5,294 nt of DNA, from positions 1-5,294 of the forward strand of contig CAKUHW010000099.1 of assembly GCA_934659415.1 (NCBI GenBank), given 5' to 3'. A program made the translations under genes and the position numbers. Under the pieces are notes generated by a model. The model had not been told where the DNA came from and searched no databases. It was given only the letters and a program-made list of their open reading frames with translations. The stretch comes from an uncultured Oscillospiraceae bacterium. Its GTDB lineage: Bacteria > Bacillota > Clostridia > Oscillospirales > Oscillospiraceae. This document shows positions 1 through 5,294 of the stretch, in pieces. How positions within the stretch are numbered: the first letter of the stretch is position 1; the number at the start of each line of letters is the position of its first letter.

Positions 1-6
1 CTCCTT
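1..6 (-). promoter_or_regulatory. Ribosome binding site of a gene starting just outside the window
   Basis: Read on the minus strand, the last six bases of the window are AAGGAG, a good Shine-Dalgarno core, and no start codon follows before the edge. The next minus-strand gene should therefore begin a few bases beyond base 1. Family 1 binding-protein genes are usually followed by two permease genes, so a permease is the likely occupant. That identity is inferred from context only. Confidence 0.6.
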
Positions 7-24
7 GATTCTGGTTCATTTCCA

Positions 25-61
25 GGGACGGCGGCCCACCGCAGGGCTGGACAGCCGTCCC
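25..61 (-). other. Inverted repeat in the gap after the binding-protein gene
   Basis: An 8-bp perfect inverted repeat, GGGACGGC (25-32) and GCCGTCCC (54-61), encloses 21 bases. These bases can form a smaller GCCC/GGGC pairing inside. No T-run follows on the minus strand, so this is not a canonical terminator. It may fold in the messenger between the two importer genes, next to the stronger hairpin at 73-103. In this GC-rich DNA part of the match could be chance. Confidence 0.35.
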
Positions 62-72
62 CATAAATGAGA

Positions 73-103
73 AGCAGGGGCGGGCAGTTTGCCCGCCCCT
101 GCT
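73..103 (-). terminator. GC-rich stem-loop after the binding-protein gene (terminator or attenuator)
   Basis: The arms AGCAGGGGCGGGCA (73-86) and TGCCCGCCCCTGCT (90-103) pair perfectly over 14 bp around a three-base loop, 29 bases past the stop codon of the binding-protein gene. On the minus strand the stem is followed by TCTCATTTAT, which is T-rich but not a clean T-run. Termination would therefore be partial. A hairpin here is typical of importer operons in which the binding protein must be made in excess of the permeases. It can either stop most transcription or protect the 3' end of the upstream message. Which of these applies cannot be told from sequence. Confidence 0.75.
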
Positions 104-132
104 GAAATTACCATGAGGTGTCAGCTGAAGGC

Positions 133-1503
133 TCAGCCGGCGTTCTCGTTGGCATACTGCTGCGCCCAGCCCTGGACGAAGGCAGTCTCTACATTGGCCC
201 AGTCGCCGCCGTTGGCGGTGTACTGACCCAGAGCGTCCACCACGCCGGCACGCCAGTCGTCCACGGCGGGGGTGTAGTTAAAGGCCCAGGTCACAACGTA
301 GTTGCCGCTGGCAATGTAGCGGTTGGCATCGGCGAAGAACACATTCTCAGGCTCCTTGGCGTTCTTGAAGGGGCAGGGACCGAACTGCTCGGCCATCATG
401 GTGGTGCCCTCGTCAGAGGTGACGACCCAGTACATGAAGTCCAGGGTGGCCTTGATGTCGTCCTCGGAGGCGTCCCTGTTCACGGCCCAGCAGTTCTCGG
501 TGCCGCAGCACAGGCCGGCCTTCTCCTCGCCGTCAACGCCGCAGTAGATGGGGATCATGGCCAGATCATCGGGGTTCATCAGGAAGCCCTTGGTCTCGTC
601 GGTGACCAGGTTGGAGTACTCCCAGGTGCCGTTCTGGAAGAACACGGCCTTGCCCTCGCCGAACTCGGCCTCGGCCTGATCGCCGGTGGCGGAGTTCAGA
701 GCGGCGCCGGTGGTGGCGGAGTCGGTGATGTACAGATCCCAGATGTTCTTGTAGTTCTCGAGATAGGTGCCCTTGATGGTGGCGGGCTGGCTGGTGATGC
801 CGTCGTCCCGGAACTCATAGTACAGGGGCATGTTGGCCAGATGGCCGGAGAAACGCCAGGAGGAGGAGCCGTCCAGACCGGCGGAGGTGAAGGCGTCAAA
901 GCCCAGCTCGGCGGCGCGGGCGTGGATATCGTCCGCCACGGCCTTCAGGGAGGCGAAGTCCTTGATCTCGTCCAGAGAGTGGCCGGCCTTCTCCAGCAGA
1001 GCCTTGTTGACGATGATGCCGAAGGCCTCATAGCAGTAGCCGATGGAGACGGTCTCGCCGTTCTCATTGATCAGGTTGAAGTCTTGGGTGGTCATCTCGT
1101 TGTAGATGTCGGTGCCGGTCAGGTCGTAGCAGAACTCACCGTAGCTGTTCACGGCGCCCTGGTTGCCCACCTGGAACATGGTGGGGGCGGCAGTCTTGTC
1201 CAGCTCGGCGGTGAGGGTCTTGTCGTACTCGCCGGAGGCGGCGGTGACCACCTTCACGGGCACGCCGGTGAGGCTGGTGTAGGTCTCGGCCAGCTTCTGC
1301 CAGGCCTCATTGGCCTCGGGCTTGAAGTTCAGGTAGTAGACAGAGCCCTTGACCTCGGGGTTGGTGCTGGGCTCGGCAGACTGGGACTGACTGGGGCTGG
1401 GAGCGGTGGAGCCGCTGGGAGTGGGATTGCTGTTGGAGCAGCCCGCCAGCGCGGCCAGTACCATGGCGCACACCAGCAGAAGTGCAAAGAGCTTCTTCTT
1501 CAT
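133..1503 (-). CDS. ABC transporter substrate-binding lipoprotein, family 1 (carbohydrate type)
   Basis: This 456-residue protein is predicted to capture a solute, probably a sugar or oligosaccharide, outside the membrane and deliver it to an ABC permease. Residues 1-22 are a lipoprotein signal: KKK, a hydrophobic stretch, then the lipobox LAGC with Cys22 as the lipidated residue. A Ser/Pro-rich linker follows to about residue 50. The mature domain has the family 1 layout, with an N-terminal lobe from about residue 54, the stretch YCYEAFGIIVNKALLEKAG at 156-174, FGEGKAVFFQNGTWE at 281-295 and a Trp-rich C-terminus. The length is usual for the family. The ATG is supported by AGGAGGA eight bases upstream. 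The gene has its own promoter and a LacI-type operator. Six or more Cys in the mature part, four of them between 321 and 338, are unusual for a binding protein. The family assignment is secure, but the ligand is not. Confidence 0.93.
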   Translation of the reverse strand: MKKKLFALLLVCAMVLAALAGCSNSNPTPSGSTAPSPSQSQSAEPSTNPEVKGSVYYLNFKPEANEAWQKLAETYTSLTGVPVKVVTAASGEYDKTLTAELDKTAAPTMFQVGNQGAVNSYGEFCYDLTGTDIYNEMTTQDFNLINENGETVSIGYCYEAFGIIVNKALLEKAGHSLDEIKDFASLKAVADDIHARAAELGFDAFTSAGLDGSSSWRFSGHLANMPLYYEFRDDGITSQPATIKGTYLENYKNIWDLYITDSATTGAALNSATGDQAEAEFGEGKAVFFQNGTWEYSNLVTDETKGFLMNPDDLAMIPIYCGVDGEEKAGLCCGTENCWAVNRDASEDDIKATLDFMYWVVTSDEGTTMMAEQFGPCPFKNAKEPENVFFADANRYIASGNYVVTWAFNYTPAVDDWRAGVVDALGQYTANGGDWANVETAFVQGWAQQYANENAG

Positions 1504-1510
1504 GATGATT

Positions 1511-1517
1511 TCCTCCT
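1511..1517 (-). promoter_or_regulatory. Strong ribosome binding site of the binding-protein gene
   Basis: The minus strand reads AGGAGGA here, a near-perfect Shine-Dalgarno sequence about eight bases before the ATG at 1503-1501. It fixes the start of the lipoprotein and fits a protein needed in high amounts. Confidence 0.9.
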
Positions 1518-1545
1518 AAAAAGCAGTATTTGTTCCGATCCTCCG

Positions 1546-1565
1546 GTTCGGAAACGTTTCCGAAC
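1546..1565. promoter_or_regulatory. 20-bp perfect palindrome, LacI-family operator
   Basis: GTTCGGAAACGTTTCCGAAC is identical to its own reverse complement over all 20 bases and is centred on CG at 1555/1556. A central CG flanked by A/T-rich half-sites (AAACGTTT) is the known pattern for LacI/GalR-family regulators, including CcpA-like sites. It lies about 12 bases downstream of the -10 box and upstream of the ribosome binding site. Bound repressor would therefore cover the transcription start or block early elongation. The regulator gene is not in the window. A sugar-responsive LacI-type repressor encoded nearby is the natural expectation. The palindrome is certain and the regulator class is inferred. 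Confidence 0.8.
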
Positions 1566-1576
1566 TCCTGCTTATC

Positions 1577-1604
1577 ATTATAGCCTTTCTGAGAAGAAAT
1601 ACAA
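1577..1604 (-). promoter_or_regulatory. Sigma-70-type promoter of the binding-protein gene
   Basis: On the minus strand there is a consensus -10 box TATAAT (1582-1577). A weak -35, TTGTAT (1604-1599), lies 16 bases upstream in an AT-rich stretch that contrasts with the GC-rich surroundings. A perfect TTGACA occurs at 1618-1613, but it is 30 bases from the -10 and so cannot be its -35 partner. The predicted start is near 1570, giving a leader of about 67 bases that contains the operator palindrome. A weak -35 with a strong -10 is compatible with a regulated promoter. Confidence 0.7.
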
Positions 1605-1700
1605 GTAAAATGTGTCAAATGCCGGTAGAATTGTATAAAGAAGAAAAGTGAGGCCGCGAGTTTTGGAGAAAATGACGAAATATGCGCCGGGAAGGGCCCG

Positions 1701-2711
1701 TCACTCCGCTTCCGCAGCGGGGCGGCGCTCCCCCGCAAGGCTGCGGGCAAAGCAGGCGCGGACTTCTGCCAGGTCATGGTACTGCCCAAGGGCCCACATG
1801 AGCTTGGTGACGGCGGCCTCAGTGGTCATGTCGTACCCCTGGATGACCCCCTGGGCGAGGGCCTTCTGCCCCGCCTGGTAGAGCGCAAAATTGCTGCTCT
1901 CGTAGAGGCACTGGCTGCACACCACCACGGCCATGCCGGCATCCGCCGCCTTGTGCAGCTTTTCAATGAGATTGCGGCGGATAAAGTGGAGCCCGCCGGC
2001 GCCGAAGGCCTCTATGACCACGCCCCGGTAGTGCATGTCCAGGAGCATATCAAAGATCTCGGGGTTGAGGCCGGGGGTGAGCTTGATGAGAAATACCTCC
2101 CGGCACAGCTGCTCCCGGAGCAGGCAGGGGCAGGCGGCGCGGGGGATAGCGCCGTCGTAAATGGTGAGGCCCGCGCCGCTCACCGCGGCGGCCAGGGGCC
2201 AGTTGACGCTGTCAAAGGCGTCAAAGTCCGTGGTATGGGTCTTGACCGCCCTGCACCCCAGCATGACCTTCCGGTCGAAGGCCAGAAATACGCCGGGCCT
2301 GCCGGAGGCCGCCATGGCCAGGGCGGTGCGGAGATTGTCCAGCCCGTCGGTGAGCGGGTGGTCGATGGGCAGCTGGGCGCCGGTGAGGACCACGGGGATG
2401 GGAATGCCCAGCACCATAAAGGACAGCACCGATGCGGTGTAGGCCATGGTGTCGGTGCCGTGGGAGATGACGATCCCGTCGTAATCTCCGCGGGCGGCAT
2501 ATACATGGCGGGCAATGAGCTGCCATTCCTCCGGCTGGATGTTGGAGGAGTCCAGGTGGAGGATATCGCGCACGGTGAGATCGTAGCTGTCGGCCATGCC
2601 GCCCAGGTAATGGGCGAGGCCGGCGCCGTCCAGGCCGGGGGCCAGACCCTCCGCCGTCTGCCGGGAGGCAATGGTGCCGCCGGTGGTCAGCAGCAGGATA
2701 CGCTTTTTCAT
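1701..2711 (-). CDS. ansA: L-asparaginase, type I (cytoplasmic AnsA)
   Basis: The enzyme hydrolyses L-asparagine to L-aspartate and ammonia. There is no signal peptide, so it should act in the cytoplasm. It has 336 residues, normal for the family. The first catalytic motif, TTGGTIAS at 9-16, carries nucleophile Thr13. The substrate-binding Asp-Ser-Ser is at 54-56. The second motif, SHGTDTMAYTAS at 83-94, carries Thr86 and Asp87, and Lys157 completes the charge-relay set. HGTDTMAYTAS, the LDSSN-QPE-W segment and the ending TEAAVTKLMWALGQ (297-310) match my memory of Bacillus subtilis AnsA, as does GLAPG after the first motif. The ATG follows AAGGAG (2725-2720) with eight bases between. The gene starts 21 bases after the stop of the YhhN-family gene, so the two are probably cotranscribed. 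No clear terminator follows before the next promoter. Confidence 0.95.
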   Translation of the reverse strand: MKKRILLLTTGGTIASRQTAEGLAPGLDGAGLAHYLGGMADSYDLTVRDILHLDSSNIQPEEWQLIARHVYAARGDYDGIVISHGTDTMAYTASVLSFMVLGIPIPVVLTGAQLPIDHPLTDGLDNLRTALAMAASGRPGVFLAFDRKVMLGCRAVKTHTTDFDAFDSVNWPLAAAVSGAGLTIYDGAIPRAACPCLLREQLCREVFLIKLTPGLNPEIFDMLLDMHYRGVVIEAFGAGGLHFIRRNLIEKLHKAADAGMAVVVCSQCLYESSNFALYQAGQKALAQGVIQGYDMTTEAAVTKLMWALGQYHDLAEVRACFARSLAGERRPAAEAE

Positions 2712-2732
2712 GAAGATCGCTCCTTGAGATGG

Positions 2733-3380
2733 TCACAGGCAGAACCCTGTGATCAGCAGGGCCTGGGCCAGAATGTAGGTGGACATGACGGCCGCGTCAT
2801 ACCGGGGGCAGGGATCGCCCACGGTGAAAAACTGGCGGCAGAGGATGGTATCGGATACGAGAAAGCAGATCTCACCGGCCAGAAGGGCTGCGCCGCCCGC
2901 GCAGCCGGAGGCCAGCACCAGCCCGGCCGCGGCGCCCATAGCGCCCAGAACACCGATATAGATCCCGCCGGTGACCTTCATCTCCCGGGGGAGCAGAGGA
3001 TAGAGGCTGCGGTAGACCGCGGCCACGGCCGCCAGAAAGGCCAGCGGGAACACCGCCCGGGCCCAGAGCGGCGGGGCGATGGAGAAATGCCGGAGCATGG
3101 CGATAAAATAGCAGATGTGGCCGGCCAGGAAGCTGGCAATGCCAAGGGTGCGGGGGAGACCCTGATGGGGCGCGATGAGAAACAGGTCGCCCACCCAGCC
3201 CAGCAGCAGCGCGGGGATCACCCAGCTCTCCGCCCGGGCGGCGCTGCACAGATACACCGCCAGCAGCAGCGGCATGAGCAGCGCCTTGGCAATGCGGCGG
3301 GGAAGCTGCCGCCCGGCGGCGCAGGAGATCACGTTGGTCAGGGCGGCGGCGCAGAAAAGCAGAAAAAACAGCGGCTTCAT
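2733..3380 (-). CDS. YhhN/TMEM86-family integral membrane protein, probable lysoplasmalogenase
   Basis: This 215-residue protein is hydrophobic almost throughout, with about eight predicted membrane helices (roughly 4-20, 31-48, 53-69, 78-97, 106-124, 136-157, 163-181 and 197-213). Conserved polar positions of the YhhN family sit inside these helices: Lys32 with Pro37-Leu38, Gly64-Asp65, the FLAGH--Y pattern at 84-91 with His88, and Ser176-Asp177. Characterised members hydrolyse the vinyl-ether bond of lysoplasmalogens. That activity is inferred here from the family and not shown. Plasmalogens occur in many anaerobic bacteria, so a substrate is plausible. GGGAGGAG lies six bases before the ATG. 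The gene precedes ansA by 21 bases and follows the EFR1 gene by 88 bases without a clear terminator. It may therefore be the third gene of that operon. Confidence 0.85.
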   Translation of the reverse strand: MKPLFFLLFCAAALTNVISCAAGRQLPRRIAKALLMPLLLAVYLCSAARAESWVIPALLLGWVGDLFLIAPHQGLPRTLGIASFLAGHICYFIAMLRHFSIAPPLWARAVFPLAFLAAVAAVYRSLYPLLPREMKVTGGIYIGVLGAMGAAAGLVLASGCAGGAALLAGEICFLVSDTILCRQFFTVGDPCPRYDAAVMSTYILAQALLITGFCL

Positions 3381-3445
3381 GACAGACTCCTCCCTATACT
3401 GCCGATATCAGGTGTGGTCCGGATCGATTGCGGCAAGACCGTCAT

Positions 3446-3462
3446 CCTGCCCCGGGGGCAGG
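3446..3462 (-). other. Short GC hairpin between the EFR1 and YhhN-family genes
   Basis: CCTGCCCC and GGGGCAGG flank a single G, an inverted repeat that would form a stem of about six or seven pairs. It starts seven bases after the EFR1 stop codon. No T-run follows on the minus strand, so it does not meet the pattern of an intrinsic terminator. It could mark an mRNA end or processing point between the gene pairs, or be chance in GC-rich DNA. Confidence 0.4.
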
Positions 3463-3468
3463 GACTGC

Positions 3469-4218
3469 TCACAGCGCTTCAAAGTGATACCGCGGCTGCC
3501 CGAGGCTTTTTCTGCCGTATTCAATGGCCTCTGCGGGGCAGCGGCAGATGCAGGCCATGCAGTGGGTGCAGCTCCCGCCCCAGACGGGCCTGCCGCCCCG
3601 CAGGGTGATATTGTTGGTGGGGCAGAGCTTTGCGCATTGGCCGCAGCCGGTGCAGGCGCCGCCGGCGGCGAATGCCTTTGCCTTGACAAAGCAGGCGTAG
3701 AAAACGGGGTTCACCGGGCCGCTCATGAAGCGGCCGAAGAGGCTTGCGCGGGGCGGAGGGAAGGCCTCCCCGGATCTGATGGCGGCGATGGTGCGCAGGA
3801 TGTCCGGCTCGGCCCCGGCGACGATCCGCCGGGCCTCCTCTGCCTGCGGGGCGCGGAACATGGCGATATAGTTCTCCGGCATGACCAGCTGCGCCGTGCC
3901 CATACAGGTCAGGCCCTTTTTTTCGCAGAGCGTCCGGTTGTATTCACCGGCATTGCCGATCTCGCTGCCGCAGGTCATGACGAACCACGCCTGCTTCGCG
4001 CCGGTCAGCTCAGTCCTCAGCAGCCAGTCCCGCACGATGCGGGGAATGCGCCAGGCGTAGGTGGGGGTGACAATGACGAGGCGCTCCCCGGTCTCCACGG
4101 GGGAGACATCGCCCGCCTTGATGCGCTCGTTCAGGTCCAGCAGCGCGCCGCCCAGCGCGGACGCGATGCGCCGGGCCGCGTAGCGGCTGTTGCCGGTGCC
4201 GGAAAAACAGAGTACCAT
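3469..4218 (-). CDS. EFR1-family ferredoxin: flavodoxin-like domain fused to two [4Fe-4S] clusters
   Basis: This 249-residue cytoplasmic redox protein is expected to pass electrons between FMN and iron-sulfur clusters. Its partners are unknown. The N-terminal flavodoxin fold has the FMN phosphate loop FSGTGNS at 5-11 and TPTYAWRIPR at 51-60. The C-terminus has two complete ferredoxin motifs: Cys189, 192, 195 and 199-Pro, then Cys217, 220, 223 and 227-Pro, with an extra Cys225 inside the second. The order and length fit the EFR1 family. I place the start at the ATG 4218-4216, because GGAGG (4230-4226) is seven bases away. A TTG two codons earlier would leave only one base and overlap the upstream stop. 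Only two bases separate this start from the stop of the NERD gene, so the two are translationally coupled. Confidence 0.92.
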   Translation of the reverse strand: MVLCFSGTGNSRYAARRIASALGGALLDLNERIKAGDVSPVETGERLVIVTPTYAWRIPRIVRDWLLRTELTGAKQAWFVMTCGSEIGNAGEYNRTLCEKKGLTCMGTAQLVMPENYIAMFRAPQAEEARRIVAGAEPDILRTIAAIRSGEAFPPPRASLFGRFMSGPVNPVFYACFVKAKAFAAGGACTGCGQCAKLCPTNNITLRGGRPVWGGSCTHCMACICRCPAEAIEYGRKSLGQPRYHFEAL

Positions 4219-4220
4219 GA

Positions 4221-4817
4221 TCAATCCTCCAGGAGGGCCGAAATAAAGTGCAGCGTCTGTGCATCCAGCCGGGTGCGGCCGGGGGTGTGGATCGCACGAT
4301 CGATCTCGGCGGCGCTTGAAAGAATGTACCGGCTTGCAACAGGGCTGTTTCCCTCCAGCAGGTAGGCGTAACCCTTTACCCAGACGCGCACTCCATAATA
4401 GTCCAAGTAGTTTGAGAGAATATGAATCTGCCGCCTGACCTGGCGGACAGGATTTTTTACTTCCTTGACGTAGATGTTTCCGGCACGGCTGATATGAGAT
4501 TTCTTCCAGGTGAAGTCTTCCTCACTGCCGACGAGTGTACCGCTGTAATTCTTGACTTCAATAATAAAAACGCCGTATCGATTGACGATGACATTATCAA
4601 GCTCAGTATCCCGGCCACGGACTGAAAGGAAGACATTGTTCAGGAGTATATCATCATCATGAAGTATGGTCTGAATGATAGAGGCGGCAACGTCTTCCCC
4701 CAATCGCCCCGCGGCCTTGCGCGGCGGTTCAAACCCGTGAAACCAGTCCCAATAAAAAATACAGCAGACGATAGCGGCAATGACTGCGATGATGATTGCC
4801 GCTGTGATCCAAAGCAT
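4221..4817 (-). CDS. Membrane-anchored NERD (nuclease-related) domain protein
   Basis: The protein has 198 residues. An N-terminal membrane helix (about 3-22) is followed by a short Trp/Pro-containing linker and then a NERD domain from about residue 38. The PD-(D/E)XK-type core is visible as Gly40-Glu41, ELDNVIV at 72-78 with Asp74, GVFIIEVKNYSG at 82-93 with Glu87 and Lys89, and the NP--Q element at 122-126. All expected catalytic positions are present, so DNA cleavage or nicking is plausible, but the cellular role of NERD proteins is poorly known. The start is the ATG 4817-4815, preceded by GGGGTG. A longer reading from 4922 is unlikely, because that ATG abuts the -10 box, lacks a ribosome binding site and adds 35 non-conserved residues ahead of the membrane helix. 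Parts of the gene have low GC (21 of 60 bases at 4621-4680). Confidence 0.88.
   Translation of the reverse strand: MLWITAAIIIAVIAAIVCCIFYWDWFHGFEPPRKAAGRLGEDVAASIIQTILHDDDILLNNVFLSVRGRDTELDNVIVNRYGVFIIEVKNYSGTLVGSEEDFTWKKSHISRAGNIYVKEVKNPVRQVRRQIHILSNYLDYYGVRVWVKGYAYLLEGNSPVASRYILSSAAEIDRAIHTPGRTRLDAQTLHFISALLED
4226..4230 (-). promoter_or_regulatory. Ribosome binding site that decides the EFR1 start
   Basis: GGAGG on the minus strand lies within the last codons of the NERD gene, seven bases before the ATG at 4218-4216. This spacing selects that ATG over the in-frame TTG at 4224-4222. It also places the start signal under ribosomes finishing the NERD gene. Confidence 0.8.
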
Positions 4818-4922
4818 ATGAACACCCCAATGATGCTGATGAGATTCTGTTAGGCCCCGATTTTGCGCCCGGCAGATATGGTAAACCGCAGGCAATGCCC
4901 CGCTTTGACTATTCTTTCTCAT

Positions 4923-4951
4923 ATTGTATCAGCCGCGGGGCGAATGCGCAA
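4923..4951 (-). promoter_or_regulatory. Extended -10 promoter of the NERD-EFR1 operon
   Basis: The minus strand carries TTGCGC (4951-4946), a 17-base spacer, and TACAAT (4928-4923), with TG one base ahead of the -10 (TGATACAAT), which makes an extended -10. The predicted start is near 4916, giving a leader of about 98 bases before the NERD ATG. I saw no operator or riboswitch-like structure in that leader. The promoter lies 29 bases past the SWIM gene stop, so NERD-EFR1 can be expressed independently of it. Confidence 0.65.
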
Positions 4952-4979
4952 GGGATAACTGCCGGACGGGCGGACAAAC

Positions 4980-5294
4980 TCAGCGGGCGGACTGCTCGAG
5001 CGTCAGGATCGCCCTGTCGTTTCCCTCAACTGCGAGCGAGACGAGCAGCGGCGCGCGGACTGCGGAAAAGCCTCCGCTGCACGCCCGGGCATCGGGGTAT
5101 CTTTTTTCGATGACCTCCAATATCTCCCGCAGCTGAAGCAGCACGGCGGCCTCGTGCTTGCAGTGATAGCCGCAGGGACAGCTGCAGGTGAGATCGGTGA
5201 TCCTTCCGCCGTCATACTCAAACCTGACTTCATAGGGGCGTGTGCCGTCCACGATGGCCCTGCCGCGTGCGCCGTCCAGACTCAGATACTGCAC
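4980..5294 (-). CDS. SWIM zinc-finger protein, C-terminal part (5' end outside window)
   Basis: The reading frame is open to the window edge and ends at the TGA 4982-4980, leaving 104 visible residues. The GTG at the very edge is probably an internal codon and not the start. A SWIM motif, CxCx5CxH, is seen at residues 37-47 of the visible part (Cys37, Cys39, Cys45, His47). It is followed by a Leu-rich helix starting EAAVLLQLREI, the typical SWIM continuation. SWIM fingers bind DNA or protein and occur in SNF2-type helicases and in small stand-alone proteins. The frame ends only 57 residues after the motif with no helicase domain following, so this is not an N-terminal SWIM of an intact SNF2 helicase. 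The function is unknown. There is no obvious terminator after the stop. Confidence 0.75.
   Translation of the reverse strand: MQYLSLDGARGRAIVDGTRPYEVRFEYDGGRITDLTCSCPCGYHCKHEAAVLLQLREILEVIEKRYPDARACSGGFSAVRAPLLVSLAVEGNDRAILTLEQSAR

Noticed and set aside
118..1608. 496-residue open frame on the plus strand opposite the binding-protein gene
   Set aside because: The translation is a low-complexity Gly/Val/Leu-rich sequence with no recognisable domain. It begins at a GTG without a ribosome binding site and mirrors a confidently identified minus-strand gene. Long antisense frames are expected in GC-rich coding DNA.
1613..1618. Perfect TTGACA upstream of the binding-protein promoter
   Set aside because: It is 30 bases from the TATAAT box, and no acceptable -10 lies 16-18 bases downstream of it, so it is probably coincidental.
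1640..1700. Terminator after ansA
   Set aside because: Only a four-pair CGGG/CCCG stem is visible and no T-run follows it, so read-through into the importer unit cannot be excluded and no terminator is called.
1776..3608. 610-residue open frame on the plus strand
   Set aside because: It runs antisense across ansA, the YhhN-family gene and part of the EFR1 gene. It is Gly/Gln/His-rich with no motif, and it spans real intergenic gaps, so it is a shadow frame.
4226..4236. Inverted repeat CCTCC-A-GGAGG overlapping the EFR1 ribosome binding site
   Set aside because: The one-base loop cannot form. Opening it to a usable loop leaves only about three pairs, too weak to call a regulatory hairpin.
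3175..4365. 396-residue open frame on the plus strand
   Set aside because: It lies opposite the EFR1 gene and neighbouring gene ends, has Ala/Gly-rich composition and no motif. The minus strand here encodes clear FMN and [4Fe-4S] motifs.
4818..4922. N-terminal extension of the NERD protein to the ATG at 4922
   Set aside because: That ATG directly abuts the predicted -10 box and would lie upstream of the transcription start. It has no ribosome binding site, and the extra 35 residues are unlike a signal or domain.

Overview
The window looks like chromosomal DNA from a high-GC, anaerobic member of the Bacillota, most likely an Oscillospiraceae-type gut clostridium. The lineage is inferred from four things: strong AGGAGG-type ribosome binding sites, a Gram-positive style lipoprotein binding protein, an AnsA asparaginase resembling that of Bacillus subtilis, and an EFR1-type flavodoxin/ferredoxin fusion typical of anaerobes. 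All six genes lie on the minus strand, so transcription runs from high to low coordinates. No intergenic stretch exceeds about 200 bases. I saw no RNA genes, mobile elements, CRISPR arrays or origin.

In transcription order, the right edge (5294-4980) holds the C-terminal part of a SWIM zinc-finger protein whose start is outside the window. A promoter with an extended -10 (4951-4923) then drives a NERD-domain, membrane-anchored nuclease-like protein (4817-4221). This is followed after only two bases by an EFR1-family flavodoxin plus 2x[4Fe-4S] protein (4218-3469). After an 88-base gap with a small hairpin comes a YhhN/TMEM86-family membrane protein, a probable lysoplasmalogenase (3380-2733). 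After 21 more bases comes a type I L-asparaginase, ansA (2711-1701).

The left third is a separate transcription unit. It has its own promoter with a consensus TATAAT and a perfect 20-bp palindrome of LacI-family operator type just downstream of the predicted transcription start. It encodes a lipoprotein substrate-binding protein of a family 1 (carbohydrate-type) ABC importer (1503-133). The gene is followed by a 14-bp GC-rich stem-loop, a second weaker inverted repeat, and a ribosome binding site at bases 1-6 for a further minus-strand gene outside the window, plausibly a permease. The unit therefore reads as a sugar-regulated importer operon.

The genes look like ordinary metabolic and housekeeping cargo, and I found no convincing new multi-gene system. 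The best leads are the LacI-type operator and the tightly coupled NERD-EFR1 pair, whose nuclease gene has lower GC than its surroundings.
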